DNA from: Idiomarina sp. MD25a
Lineage (GTDB): Bacteria > Pseudomonadota > Gammaproteobacteria > Enterobacterales > Alteromonadaceae
Assembly (NCBI RefSeq): GCF_001870515.1
Contig: NZ_MDGT01000002.1
Coordinates: 310,066-374,065 of the forward strand
Length of the DNA stretch: 64,000 nucleotides
Direction: 5' to 3'
This document shows positions 8,927-18,288 of this stretch, one piece after another. The number at the start of each line of letters is the position of its first letter. The first letter of the stretch is position 1. The notes under the pieces were generated by a model, which was not told the origin of the DNA, did not search any database, and saw nothing but the letters and a program-made list of their open reading frames with translations. A program made the position numbers and the translations under genes.

Positions 8927-10374
8927 CGCGATACGACGTGTCGTTTTAAGATGCGCTGTGCTTCTTTTCTTCCCGCCATACTTTTTTTGATGCGATGTAA
9001 TGTATCGCGAGCAACCGGACGATAGTCATCTACATGGATTATGGGTTGTGGATAGTCGTCACCTAATTTAAACCCATACATTTGTGCTTCCATCGGCGTC
9101 ATACGATACGGCGCATGTTTGAGCTGAAGTGGAAGATCTGCGAGCTCCGGCACCCATTGGTCAATGTATTCACCTGTGGGGTCTTTCTCTATTGCTTGCT
9201 TTTCGGGATTGTACATTCGTATGGTGTTGGTACCAATAACACCCGCTTGCATCTGAATTTGTGGATAATGTATACCAGGCTCGAAATCCAGAAACAGCGT
9301 GGCGAGGTAAGTGGTTGCATGTTGCCAATGGATATGAAGGTAATGGCATAAAAAACTGACTAACAGTGCGCGCATGCGAAAATTAATATAGCCGGTTTTC
9401 ATCAGGCAACGCATTGCAGCATCGACCATGGGGTAACCTGTTTTTCCTTGTTGCCAAGCCTGAAGGTGCTGCTCGACTTGGGTATCCGAGCGGTAAGGAT
9501 AGTTTTCGTAAGCACGGTTAAGCGCTGCATGTTGCATCGCCGTCTCGGATTCGAATTTTTGAATGAAATGACAGTGCCAGTGTAGCCGCGATAGAAACGC
9601 ATTGAGTGGCCGTTGCCACCCTGTTTCACGGCGCTTATCGACAGTCGCTTGATAACATTCGCGTAAGCTGAGATTACCCCATGCTAAATAGGGTGATAAA
9701 CGGCTACAGTGGTGCTGTGCTCGCAGAGGTTGTGAAATACTGTAATGATATGCGTGTCCACGTTGCTCAAGAAAGCTCGTTAAAGTAGCGACCGCGGCTG
9801 TAGGACCACCATATTGAAATGACGAGTTTCGCTCAAACCATGTTTTAGGTAGTGTGCGATAGTCAACACTCACTGCTTTAACTGGCTGAATGCGCGCAAG
9901 GTCAGGTGTTGCCAGTGGCGCTTTCATGGTCTCATACCAATGTTTTTGCCATTGTTGGCGGTTATTAAGACCTCGCTGCACAGCCCCAGTAGGGGATTCG
10001 TACCAATTTACGTGGTGCTGGCGACACCAGCTGGCGACCTGTTTGTCGCGGTCGAATGTATTCAGTAGACCAACTTCCTGATGACTATAAAGGCTTTCGA
10101 TATAAAACTGTTGATGCCAAATCTGAAGTTGTTCAACCGTATCGCCATAGGTGACGTAAATTTGAGTATTGTATGCTTTTAGCTTGCGATTAATGTCACG
10201 AATTGATTCGACGATAAAGCGCCAATGGCGCTCATCGTAGTGCGGATCATTCACCAACCAAGGTTCAAAATTAAACCAGAGTAGTGTGGGGCGCCCGGTT
10301 GAAATAGCCGCTTTGAGCGGTTCATGATCGCTTAGCCTGAGGTCCCTTTTAAACCAAACAACGTTTATTGCCAT
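8923..10374 (-). CDS. Cryptochrome/photolyase family protein (deoxyribodipyrimidine photo-lyase)
   Basis: FAD-dependent photolyase/cryptochrome of 483 aa. The N-terminus [16 protein letters not shown] is the classic photolyase Rossmann start, and the C-terminal FAD domain contains [11 protein letters not shown] followed by [13 protein letters not shown], plus a [11 protein letters not shown] segment. Expected role: light-driven repair of UV pyrimidine dimers, or a related photoreceptor function; which photolyase subclass it belongs to is not settled by eye. It lies immediately downstream of a second photolyase-family gene, with the two genes sharing a single base, so both are probably on one transcript. 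Confidence 0.85.
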   Translation of the reverse strand: MAINVVWFKRDLRLSDHEPLKAAISTGRPTLLWFNFEPWLVNDPHYDERHWRFIVESIRDINRKLKAYNTQIYVTYGDTVEQLQIWHQQFYIESLYSHQEVGLLNTFDRDKQVASWCRQHHVNWYESPTGAVQRGLNNRQQWQKHWYETMKAPLATPDLARIQPVKAVSVDYRTLPKTWFERNSSFQYGGPTAAVATLTSFLEQRGHAYHYSISQPLRAQHHCSRLSPYLAWGNLSLRECYQATVDKRRETGWQRPLNAFLSRLHWHCHFIQKFESETAMQHAALNRAYENYPYRSDTQVEQHLQAWQQGKTGYPMVDAAMRCLMKTGYINFRMRALLVSFLCHYLHIHWQHATTYLATLFLDFEPGIHYPQIQMQAGVIGTNTIRMYNPEKQAIEKDPTGEYIDQWVPELADLPLQLKHAPYRMTPMEAQMYGFKLGDDYPQPIIHVDDYRPVARDTLHRIKKSMAGRKEAQRILKRHVVSR

Positions 10375-11699
10375 CAGCTTAAAGGCCAGTCCGCCGCATC
10401 GGTAAAGTCGATTTGTGAGACAGCTTGTTCGCCATGCCAGCGCTTAATAAACTCACCGTTTGGATCGTAGGTTTGCGTTTGCTTATCGAGGTTAAAGCGC
10501 CTTGAACCTCGAGGATCAGCACCTACGCCCGCTAGGTATTGCCAGTTGCCCCAGTTTGAAGCCACATCGTAATCGATTAGCTGTTGTTCAAAATAAGCCG
10601 CGCCGTAACGCCAATCTAGTTGTAGCTCATGAATAAGACAGCTTGCGACCAACTGGCGTCCTCGGTTCGACATGTAACCTGTTTGGTTAAGCTGGTGCAT
10701 GCAGGCATTTACGATAGGATAGGGGGTCTGACCCTTACACCAAGCCGCAAAACGCTGAGGATAAAAGCTTGTCGCAGGTTTTTTGTCTTGGATACCACTG
10801 AATTTAAACACTTTTTCTTGATAGCTTCTTAAGTACCAGTGAAAATACTCGCGCCACATTAGCTCGAAGGCAATCCAATACGTCGATTCATTGGCCCCTT
10901 GCGCTTGTTCATACTTTCGCAATGCATCAATGACTTGGCGTGGTGACAAGTTACCTAGAGCGAGTGCAGCAGAGAGTTTGGTTGAGTCAGCAAATTTATC
11001 AAGCGCATTGCGCGTCTCTTTATAGCTGCTAGGTGCATTCGAGTCGAAATAATCGGTTAAATGTTGGTGTGCGGCCAGCTCTCCGCCATTCAAGTATCCA
11101 CTTGGCTCAACAAAAGGAACGCTGTCCGATGGAACGGTGCGCTGAGGCATCGGCGGCAGTGCCGTTAATTGGTTTAGGGCACGTCCCGCGGGAAATGTTT
11201 CGGCGAGCGGCTCAAAGCACTTGCGAAACTGAGAGTACGTATTCGGTAAGTTTTGTAATGAAAACGGCAACGCTTCCTCGCTTAAAAGTGTGTGGTTGCT
11301 CACGCGCTCGAAGCTAATATATGGGAAGCGTCGGACGAGCGTATCCCAACGACGTCGTTCGTACACGCCTGCATCATCACTGCAGTAAACCGCGTCTATT
11401 GCTAGTGTGCTGATCAGTGTCGATATTTCGGTTGTCGGCTGGCCCTTACGAATAATTAGTTGTTGACCATACTGTTGTAGTGAGGCCGATAAGTCAGCGA
11501 TAGCCTGCTGCAAGTAACGCCAACGCGGCTGGCTGATGCCGTTGAGGCCATATCGGTTTCCTTTAAACCAGCTCTCATCAATTACGAAACAACATACCAA
11601 TTGTTGGCACTGTTTTGCGGCACGAATCAGCGTTAAGTTATCAATGAGTCGCAGATCGAGGTTAAACCAGATTAATCCTGTTTGATGTTTTGCTTCCAT
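10374..11699 (-). CDS. DASH-type cryptochrome/photolyase family protein
   Basis: The open frame extends to 11894, but the family N-terminus [15 protein letters not shown] follows the ATG at 11699, giving 441 aa; the extra upstream residues have no photolyase character and would run into the divergent gene. The FAD-domain segments [20 protein letters not shown] and [20 protein letters not shown] are characteristic of CRY-DASH proteins, which repair CPDs in single-stranded or loop DNA and may also sense light. It forms a pair with the downstream photolyase gene. The subfamily call is fairly secure from the C-terminal motif. Confidence 0.85.
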   Translation of the reverse strand: MEAKHQTGLIWFNLDLRLIDNLTLIRAAKQCQQLVCCFVIDESWFKGNRYGLNGISQPRWRYLQQAIADLSASLQQYGQQLIIRKGQPTTEISTLISTLAIDAVYCSDDAGVYERRRWDTLVRRFPYISFERVSNHTLLSEEALPFSLQNLPNTYSQFRKCFEPLAETFPAGRALNQLTALPPMPQRTVPSDSVPFVEPSGYLNGGELAAHQHLTDYFDSNAPSSYKETRNALDKFADSTKLSAALALGNLSPRQVIDALRKYEQAQGANESTYWIAFELMWREYFHWYLRSYQEKVFKFSGIQDKKPATSFYPQRFAAWCKGQTPYPIVNACMHQLNQTGYMSNRGRQLVASCLIHELQLDWRYGAAYFEQQLIDYDVASNWGNWQYLAGVGADPRGSRRFNLDKQTQTYDPNGEFIKRWHGEQAVSQIDFTDAADWPLS

Positions 11700-11767
11700 G
11701 AATTGAACTTTACATATGATATGACGTACTTTGGATATACGAAAAAAACAATAAATTGGACGTGACC

Positions 11768-12223
11768 ATGACATCAGTAAAAACAAAATGGATCTATTTA
11801 CTTGGCTTTGGCGGTTTGCTTCCGTTTCTTGGGTTATCACTATCAAGTTTAATGGCAATAGAATTGCCGTTAATTGGAAACCCTTTACCTGCACTGGTTT
11901 CTTATGGGGCGGTTATATTGAGTTTTTTAGCGGGTATATTATGGGGGCGGGCGCTTCACCGAGCGGACACTGAGTCGACCCAAGGTTTAATTATTACAAG
12001 CAACGTGTTTGCATTACTCGCTTGGCTAACCTTATTACTCAACACAATATTTTGGTCGCTGCTACTGCAAATCGTCGGCTTTGCTTTAGTACTATTTTTT
12101 GAGCGTAAACTTGCGCGTGGAACAACCATGACCAGTCAATCGCGCTATTACCCTATGCGTTTAATGCTCACGGTAGGGGTTATTGTTTGTCAGATTCTGG
12201 TGCTAGGGAATCATATTATTTAG
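11768..12223 (+). CDS. DUF3429 family membrane protein
   Basis: A small integral membrane protein of about 151 aa with four or five hydrophobic helices. The segment GFGGLLPFLGL and a later SYGAVILSFLAGILWG match the DUF3429 family as I recall it; no function is known. ATG 11768 (GGA seven bases upstream) is preferred over TTG 11756. It is divergent from the DASH photolyase gene with only about 68 bases between starts, so the two may share a regulatory region. Co-occurrence with photolyases hints at light or UV stress, but that is inference. Confidence 0.75.
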   Translation: MTSVKTKWIYLLGFGGLLPFLGLSLSSLMAIELPLIGNPLPALVSYGAVILSFLAGILWGRALHRADTESTQGLIITSNVFALLAWLTLLLNTIFWSLLLQIVGFALVLFFERKLARGTTMTSQSRYYPMRLMLTVGVIVCQILVLGNHII

Positions 12224-12232
12224 TACGGATAT

Positions 12233-12262
12233 AAAAAAGGGCTGCATTTGCAGCCCTTTTTA
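12233..12262. terminator. Bidirectional rho-independent terminator
   Basis: A stem AAAGGGCTGC / GCAGCCCTTT with a short loop, flanked by A-run on one side and T-run on the other. It lies between the convergent DUF3429 and M16 protease genes and can serve both. Confidence 0.85.
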
Positions 12263-12277
12263 ATGTTAACGCCGTCG

Positions 12278-15055
12278 TTATTTTGTTTCTTTCAAAATGG
12301 TGACTTCGCCTAGGTTCATTTCACGAACCTTATCTTCGATAACGTCGAGATCGCCTACGATAACCCATGTTAATGCGTCAGGGCGCAGTAAATCCTTCGC
12401 TTCGCTCTGAACTTGGTCAAGCGTGATGGCCGAAACTCGGCTCGGATAAGCTTCTAAGTACTCAATCGTCTTACCTTTGTTCAAGGTTTCGGTGAGCGCA
12501 CTCATTAACGCACTTTTTGTTTCATAGGCGCCAGGGAGCTTAGCTGTTTTATTAGCGATCACTTTCTTGAGCTCATCTTCAGTGGCTGGTTTATCACCTT
12601 CGTACTGATTGTATTCTTTGAGGATCTCTTCAATCGATTCGATTGTTTTATCGATTTGCACAGGTGCTAATGCGATTAACAAACCAGGGCCCTCAGAGTC
12701 TAACCAGATTGAACGAGCACCATAAGACCAACCTTTGTCTTCACGCAGGTTCATATTAAGACGGCTAGTGAATGAACCGCCTAAAATGGTATTGGTCACA
12801 TCAATTAAATCAGCTTTCGCAGTTGTGCCAGAAGGCGCTAACTGACCTGCAATAATCAACGACTGTGGTGTACCTGGCTGATCAATCAAGAATACACGCG
12901 ATTCTGAGCGAGGCGCTGGCGTATCAAGTTGCTTAGTCGGTACTGCGGTTGTCGGTGCTTGCCACTCGCTGAATGCCTTTTCAAGCATGGGCTTGATTTC
13001 AGCCTCGGTGGTATCACCGACGATGACCAATTTTGCATTATCTGGACGTAACCAGGTATTTACGTATGACACTAAATCTTCGCGCGTTAACGCTTTAATT
13101 GAGTCAATCGTGCCTGAGCCCGTTAGCGGCTGACTATATGCATGGTCTTCGTCGAACATTAAGCCTGGCAAAACGCGTAGCGCTTGCGATTGTGGACGCG
13201 CCTGTTCCTTGCGAATGTTTTCGATCCAGTTTGCGCGTTTACGCTCGATCTCATCCTCAGCAAAGGTCGGACGTTGTAACACCTCATCCATTAAGTTAAG
13301 ACTCTCGCCTAAATTAACGGTCAATGTATCTAACGAGATGGTCGAAGTGTCCAAGCCGGCTCGAGTCGACAACTGACTACCTAAGCTCTCTAAACGAGCT
13401 GCGAGCTCCATTGACGAGTAGTTTTCAGTACCTTCGTTAAGCATATCCATCGCAAAACTAGCGGTACCCGACTTTTTACCTGCATCAGCGGCATAACCTG
13501 CATCAAAGCTCAAAGAGAGCTCAACGGTTGGTGTGTCGTGGCGCTCAGCTAAGTAGACTTCAAGCCCATTCGATAATGTGAACTGTTGAAGCTCAGGCAG
13601 TTCAAGCTGCGGTAGGTCACCTACATCCGGTAACTGACTGCGATCACTCATGCTCTCGCCAGCAGTATAGTCAGGTTGTGGCTCCACAAATAGGGTAAAG
13701 TCACCGCGGCTTAACCACTCATTTGCCGTAGTTTGAAGATCCGCCGTTGAGGCGCTCTCGACCCAGTCCATTTCTTGGGCGTAAAAACCTGGATCGCCAT
13801 GATAGACTGCGCCTGACGCAAGAATGTCGGATTTACCACCGAAACCACCCACTTTCTCAGCTTGGCGAACGAAAGATGCCATGGTTGAAAAACGTGTACG
13901 ATTAAGTTCTTCTTGAGTCGGTCCATCGGCGAGTAGCTTGTTCAACTCTTCGTTAATGATGCTTTCGATGCGTTCAAGCTCAACACCTTGCTTGGCGTCT
14001 GCAATCACCATAAATTGGCCTGCAACGTCACGCGCATATTGGAAGCTAGATACACTGGTCGCGATCTGCTCATCATAAACGAGGCGTTGATACAAACGTG
14101 AGTTTTTACCGCCGGCAAGGATATCTGAAAGTAAGGATAGGTATTCAGAGTCTTCTGTTCCCATCGGTGGGGTGTTCCACACCTTGTAAATACGTGATGA
14201 CGGGACGTTATCCTCCATCACAGCGCGTTTGCTTTCATCACGTTTAGCTATCCATTGCTCCGTCTTCTTAATCGCTTTACCCGGTGCAATGTCACCAAAG
14301 TATTTTTGCATTTTTGCTTTAGCGGTTTCGACATCAATATCACCCGCTAATACTACAACCGCATTGGCTGCGCCGTAGTAATCTTTAAACCACTGATGAA
14401 CGTCATCTAAACTTGCCGCATTAAGATCTTCCATTGAGCCAATAACCGACCATGAATATGGATGGCCTTCAGGAAAGGTTTGTTCAGCTAAGTAGCCCCA
14501 AACTCGACCATAAGGTTGTGCTTCACCTTGGCGCTTTTCGTTTTGAACGACGCCGCGCTGCTCATCGAGCTTGTCTTGAGTAATCGCGCCGAGTAGGTGG
14601 CCCATACGATCGGACTCCATCCACAACGCCATATCCAGGGCGGGTGTCGGTACATTTTCGAAGTAATTGGTACGATCGTTGTTAGTTGTACCGTTCATTT
14701 CTGTCGCACCGGCACGTTCAAACGGACCGAAATACTCGTCATCGTAGTTTTCAGAACCGTTAAACATGAGGTGTTCAAACAAGTGGGCAAAGCCCGTCTT
14801 GCCTTCTTTTTCATCTTTAGAGCCGACCGAGTACCACACGTTGACGGCTACGATCGGTGCTTTGCGATCTTCGTGCACAACAACGGTCAAACCATTATCA
14901 AGGGTAAAAGTCTCGTAATTAATATCAACTTGAGGTAGGTTTTTTTGCTGTACAGCAACGGTTTGCGTGTTCTCACGTTCCGCAGAGGTGGCTTGGCAGC
15001 CGCCGAGCAGGACGGATGCAACAGCTACCGCCGTGAGTGTTTTTACCATTTTCAT
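12278..15055 (-). CDS. M16 family zinc metallopeptidase lipoprotein
   Basis: A 925-aa exported protease. The signal peptide ends in a lipobox LGGC with Cys20 as the lipidated residue, and Gln21 at position +2 favours the outer membrane. The N-terminal M16 domain has the inverted zinc motif HLFEH at residues 91-95, with Glu173 (QNEKR) as the likely third ligand. A second M16 domain from about residue 480 has no HxxEH and should be the structural half, as in two-domain pitrilysin/PqqL-type enzymes. It probably degrades peptides at the cell envelope. It is monocistronic and reads towards the shared terminator; about 190 bases separate it from the divergent udk gene. Confidence 0.9.
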   Translation of the reverse strand: MKMVKTLTAVAVASVLLGGCQATSAERENTQTVAVQQKNLPQVDINYETFTLDNGLTVVVHEDRKAPIVAVNVWYSVGSKDEKEGKTGFAHLFEHLMFNGSENYDDEYFGPFERAGATEMNGTTNNDRTNYFENVPTPALDMALWMESDRMGHLLGAITQDKLDEQRGVVQNEKRQGEAQPYGRVWGYLAEQTFPEGHPYSWSVIGSMEDLNAASLDDVHQWFKDYYGAANAVVVLAGDIDVETAKAKMQKYFGDIAPGKAIKKTEQWIAKRDESKRAVMEDNVPSSRIYKVWNTPPMGTEDSEYLSLLSDILAGGKNSRLYQRLVYDEQIATSVSSFQYARDVAGQFMVIADAKQGVELERIESIINEELNKLLADGPTQEELNRTRFSTMASFVRQAEKVGGFGGKSDILASGAVYHGDPGFYAQEMDWVESASTADLQTTANEWLSRGDFTLFVEPQPDYTAGESMSDRSQLPDVGDLPQLELPELQQFTLSNGLEVYLAERHDTPTVELSLSFDAGYAADAGKKSGTASFAMDMLNEGTENYSSMELAARLESLGSQLSTRAGLDTSTISLDTLTVNLGESLNLMDEVLQRPTFAEDEIERKRANWIENIRKEQARPQSQALRVLPGLMFDEDHAYSQPLTGSGTIDSIKALTREDLVSYVNTWLRPDNAKLVIVGDTTEAEIKPMLEKAFSEWQAPTTAVPTKQLDTPAPRSESRVFLIDQPGTPQSLIIAGQLAPSGTTAKADLIDVTNTILGGSFTSRLNMNLREDKGWSYGARSIWLDSEGPGLLIALAPVQIDKTIESIEEILKEYNQYEGDKPATEDELKKVIANKTAKLPGAYETKSALMSALTETLNKGKTIEYLEAYPSRVSAITLDQVQSEAKDLLRPDALTWVIVGDLDVIEDKVREMNLGEVTILKETK

Positions 15056-15244
15056 GTTGTGTAATCCTAATTGTTGTAATTAACGATGCTATATTAAACA
15101 GGGTCAGAGAAAGTATGTAGTCTTCGATGTTTAAAAATTGTAACTAAATTAGACAGAATCGATTTTCATGCAAGGGTTTTAATTAGCGGTGGAATCAAGG
15201 ATAATTGCGCGCGGTCAAAGAGGTTACAAGGAAATGACAGGGTT

Positions 15245-15877
15245 GTGAGTAAAACGACAGTTATTGCTATTGCGGGGGCATCGGCCTCGGGTAAGAGTCT
15301 TTTTGCATCGACAGTTTATCAGGAACTGGTTGCAGAGTTAGGTAGTGACGGCATTGCGATTTTAGCCGAGGATGCCTATTACAGAGACCAAAGCCACATG
15401 ACGATGGAGCAGCGCGTGTTGACGAACTATGATCAGCCGTCTGCATTTGAACATGACTTACTTAAGCAGCATATTCGCGATCTGCGTGATGGTATCGCCG
15501 TTGAAATGCCACAATATAGTCATACAACTCACACGCGACTGCCTGAGAGTATTCCTGTAGCCCCCGCGAAAGTCATTATGGTTGAGGGTATTTTACTGCT
15601 AACTGATCCTTCTTTACGAGAAGAGTTCGATATCTCGGTATTCATGGACACACCGCTTGATATTTGTTTGCTACGGCGTATTAAGCGCGATATCGAAGAG
15701 CGTGGTCGTAATTTGCAATCGGTCACAGAGCAGTATGAAAAATATGTTCGTCCAGCTTTCTTCGACCATATATTTCCTTCCAAGCAGTATGCTGATCTCG
15801 TAGTAACCCGAGGCGGGCGAAATGAAATTGCGATTGATATAATAAAAACAAAAATACGCCAGCTGCTGGCTGAATAA
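15245..15877 (+). CDS. udk: Uridine kinase
   Basis: Phosphorylates uridine and cytidine to UMP/CMP in pyrimidine salvage. The P-loop GASASGKS is at residues 11-18 and the 210-aa length matches bacterial Udk (about 213). The DAYYRDQ and [12 protein letters not shown] segments are typical of the nucleoside-binding region. Translation probably starts at GTG 15245, downstream of an AAGGA. The nucleoside transporter gene follows after 13 bases, so uptake and phosphorylation of nucleosides are likely made from one transcript. Confidence 0.92.
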   Translation: MSKTTVIAIAGASASGKSLFASTVYQELVAELGSDGIAILAEDAYYRDQSHMTMEQRVLTNYDQPSAFEHDLLKQHIRDLRDGIAVEMPQYSHTTHTRLPESIPVAPAKVIMVEGILLLTDPSLREEFDISVFMDTPLDICLLRRIKRDIEERGRNLQSVTEQYEKYVRPAFFDHIFPSKQYADLVVTRGGRNEIAIDIIKTKIRQLLAE

Positions 15878-15890
15878 CCTACGGTCCTTT

Positions 15891-17099
15891 ATGAATAGTT
15901 TACTTGGCATTGCCGTTATCTTTTTCGTTGCTTTCTTATTGTCTACTAATCGCAGAGCCATTCGCTGGCGCACGGTTATTGGCGCTTTTTCGATTCAACT
16001 TTTACTTGCTTGTTTTGTACTGTATGTACCAGTCGGACGAGAAATGTTATTTGGCTTTGCCCAAGGCGTTTCGACAGTCATCGGCTACACGAGCGCAGGT
16101 ATTAATTTCCTCTTTGGCTCGCTTGCCAGTGAAGACTTTGGGTTTGTATTTGCAATACAGGTTCTGAGCGTCATCGTTTTCTTCTCTTCACTTATCTCTG
16201 TGCTGTATTACCTAGGTATTATGAAGTGGATTATAAAAATTCTCGGGGGAGGTTTACAGCGAATGTTAAGAACTAGTCGCCCTGAATCCATGTCTGCTGC
16301 GGCAAATATTTTTGTTGGCCAGACTGAAGCGCCGATGATGGTGCGGCCATTTATCGGCACGATGACGCGTTCAGAATTATTCGCGGTAATGGTCGGCGGG
16401 ATGTCCTCAGTGTCGGGTTCCGTATTAGCGGGTTATGCCGGTGTGGGCGTAGAGCTGAAGTATTTGATTGCTGCGAGCTTTATGGCCGCTCCCGCAGGTT
16501 TTTTGATGGCCAAGATGATGATTCCGGAGACGGAAAAGCCACGCAATGACCTGACCGAAGTCGAAGTTGACGATCAGTCGGCTAACGTGATTGATGCTGC
16601 GGCAACAGGGGCTTCAAGCGGTCTACAGTTGGCGATGAATGTGGGTGCTATGTTGCTGGCGTTTGTGGCATTAATTGCACTGGTAAACGGCATCTTTGGC
16701 TGGGTCGGCGGTTGGTTTGGTTATCCCGAGCTGACTTTACAAGAGATATTTGGTTATGTATTCCAGCCAGTCGCCTATGTTTTGGGTGTGAGCTGGGATG
16801 AAGCACAGTTGGCCGGTAGTTTTATCGGACAAAAACTGGTGATCAATGAATTTGTTGCTTACCTTGATTTCGTCAATTACAAAGATCAGTTAAGTGAGCA
16901 CTCGCAAGTTATCATTACCTTTGTTCTGTGCGGTTTTGCAAACTTCTCATCGATTGCTATTTTGCTCGGTGGTCTCGGTGGTATGGCACCGAGTCGGCGT
17001 CACGATATTGCACGATTAGGTATGCGCGCTTTATTAGCGGCAACGCTCGCTAATATGATGAGTGCAGCCATTGCTGGCTTCTTTATTGGACTAAGTTAG
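15891..17099 (+). CDS. Concentrative nucleoside transporter (NupC/CNT family)
   Basis: Integral membrane nucleoside symporter, 402 aa with many hydrophobic helices. The family signatures are visible: [13 protein letters not shown] in the middle and the conserved EFVAY and [11 protein letters not shown] segments in the C-terminal half. It should import nucleosides with a cation gradient. It sits directly after udk, completing a salvage pair, and is followed by a strong terminator. Substrate range is not defined by sequence. Confidence 0.93.
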   Translation: MNSLLGIAVIFFVAFLLSTNRRAIRWRTVIGAFSIQLLLACFVLYVPVGREMLFGFAQGVSTVIGYTSAGINFLFGSLASEDFGFVFAIQVLSVIVFFSSLISVLYYLGIMKWIIKILGGGLQRMLRTSRPESMSAAANIFVGQTEAPMMVRPFIGTMTRSELFAVMVGGMSSVSGSVLAGYAGVGVELKYLIAASFMAAPAGFLMAKMMIPETEKPRNDLTEVEVDDQSANVIDAAATGASSGLQLAMNVGAMLLAFVALIALVNGIFGWVGGWFGYPELTLQEIFGYVFQPVAYVLGVSWDEAQLAGSFIGQKLVINEFVAYLDFVNYKDQLSEHSQVIITFVLCGFANFSSIAILLGGLGGMAPSRRHDIARLGMRALLAATLANMMSAAIAGFFIGLS

Positions 17100-17118
17100 C
17101 ATGTGATTGATACGAATC

Positions 17119-17147
17119 AAAAAGCCGGCTGTTAAGCCGGCTTTTTT
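17119..17147 (+). terminator. Rho-independent terminator of udk-nupC
   Basis: Stem AAAGCCGGCT / AGCCGGCTTT with a short GTTA loop, followed by a T-run. It lies between convergent nucleoside-transporter and tesB genes and could act on both strands. Confidence 0.9.
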
Positions 17148-17167
17148 GTGTCTAAAGGTTAGCGTGG

Positions 17168-18028
17168 TTAGCTTCGGTCGCGGATCATGCCTTCTTGTAT
17201 TGTCGATGCAACTAAGGTGCCTTCACGGTTAAATAGTTGACCGCGAACTAAGCCGCGAGCACCACTCGCGGAAGGACTGTCAATCGCATACAGTAGCCAA
17301 TCATCCATGCGAAAATCACGATGAAACCACATCGCATGATCGATGGTCGCGACCTGCATCTTCGGCTGTGCGAAACTCTTACCGTGTGGCTGTAATGCGG
17401 TAGGCAAAAAGTTAAAGTCCGAAGCGTAAGCAAGTAAATATTTGTGCACACGTGGGTCATCAGGCATGGCGCCATTAGCACGTAGCCAAACGTAACGTTT
17501 CGGCTCGTCTTTTTCGGGTTTAAATGGGTTGTATGAGGTAACAAAGCGCATTTCGATGGGCTTTTCGCTAATGAATTTGTTACGCAGCGGTGCAGGGATG
17601 AGTTCTTCGTGTTCACGATAAATATCAATGTCCGAGACTAACCCTTCAGGACCGGGTACATCCGGCATCGCGTCTTGATGCTCAAAGCCCTCTTCGTGTT
17701 GCTGGAACGATGCTGTCATGTAGAAAATAGCTTTGCCGTGCTGAATCGCCTTAACTCGACGAGTCGAGACACTATTACCGTCTCGGATAACCTCGACATC
17801 ATAAACGATAGGTTTCTTTGCATCGCCCGGGCGTAAGAAGTAGCTATGAAAAGAATGACAAAGACGTTCAGGAGGTAAAGTTTCTTTGGCTGCTGATAAG
17901 GCTTGACCGATCACTTGACCACCAAATACCGCGCCAAAACCCAAGTCTTGACTGTTTCCACGGTATAAACCTTGTTCAATTGTTTCCAAGCGAAGTAAAT
18001 CAAGGAGGTTATCCAATACTTGGCTCAT
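17168..18028 (-). CDS. tesB: Acyl-CoA thioesterase II
   Basis: Hydrolyses acyl-CoA to free fatty acid and CoA. The product is 286 aa, the same length as E. coli TesB, with the double hot-dog layout. Recognisable family segments are [12 protein letters not shown], the central [12 protein letters not shown] with the catalytic Asp, DHAMWFHR, and the C-terminal [11 protein letters not shown] with the catalytic Gln. It is divergent from acnA, with 260 bases between their starts, and convergent with the nucleoside operon. Confidence 0.93.
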   Translation of the reverse strand: MSQVLDNLLDLLRLETIEQGLYRGNSQDLGFGAVFGGQVIGQALSAAKETLPPERLCHSFHSYFLRPGDAKKPIVYDVEVIRDGNSVSTRRVKAIQHGKAIFYMTASFQQHEEGFEHQDAMPDVPGPEGLVSDIDIYREHEELIPAPLRNKFISEKPIEMRFVTSYNPFKPEKDEPKRYVWLRANGAMPDDPRVHKYLLAYASDFNFLPTALQPHGKSFAQPKMQVATIDHAMWFHRDFRMDDWLLYAIDSPSASGARGLVRGQLFNREGTLVASTIQEGMIRDRS

Positions 18029-18174
18029 TGCCTATTTCCTTTGTTTATGATTAATATCAATGCAGTTAGTTTAACGAAATGATCTGATTTAGTCTTTAAT
18101 CACTACTTATATAGACACAATTATTCGTAAAAATAGATGGTTATGAGTGAAATTTGAGCGCTTGTTGGTAGCCC

Positions 18175-18202
18175 TTTACAGCGCAATATGTTTGCATAAA
18201 TT
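18175..18202 (+). promoter_or_regulatory. Candidate sigma-70 promoter of acnA
   Basis: TTTACA at 18175-18180 and TAAATT at 18197-18202 are separated by 16 bases. The -35 is a good match and the -10 a moderate one. The predicted start of transcription falls around 18209, inside the dyad at 18206-18226. Confidence 0.4.
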
Positions 18203-18205
18203 AAA

Positions 18206-18226
18206 AGGCTTGGTTGAACCTAGCCT
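18206..18226. promoter_or_regulatory. Operator-like 21-bp dyad over the acnA transcription start
   Basis: Arms AGGCT (18206-18210) and AGCCT (18222-18226) enclose a second inverted pair GGTT (18212-18215) and AACC (18217-18220) around a central G at 18216, with a single T/T mismatch on each side. The one-base centre excludes a normal RNA hairpin, so a protein-binding site is more likely. It starts four bases after the candidate -10 box, the position of a repressor site. The core TGGTTGAACC resembles the box at 61198-61214. Confidence 0.45.
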
Positions 18227-18288
18227 CATTGACTATATTAATAAAAACCTATCAGCTTAACTAACGCAAGAGCGAACGGGAGAGTACT

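Noticed and set aside
11700-11894. N-terminal extension of the DASH photolyase frame
   Set aside because: The family N-terminus begins at the ATG at 11699, and the extension would overlap the divergent DUF3429 gene.
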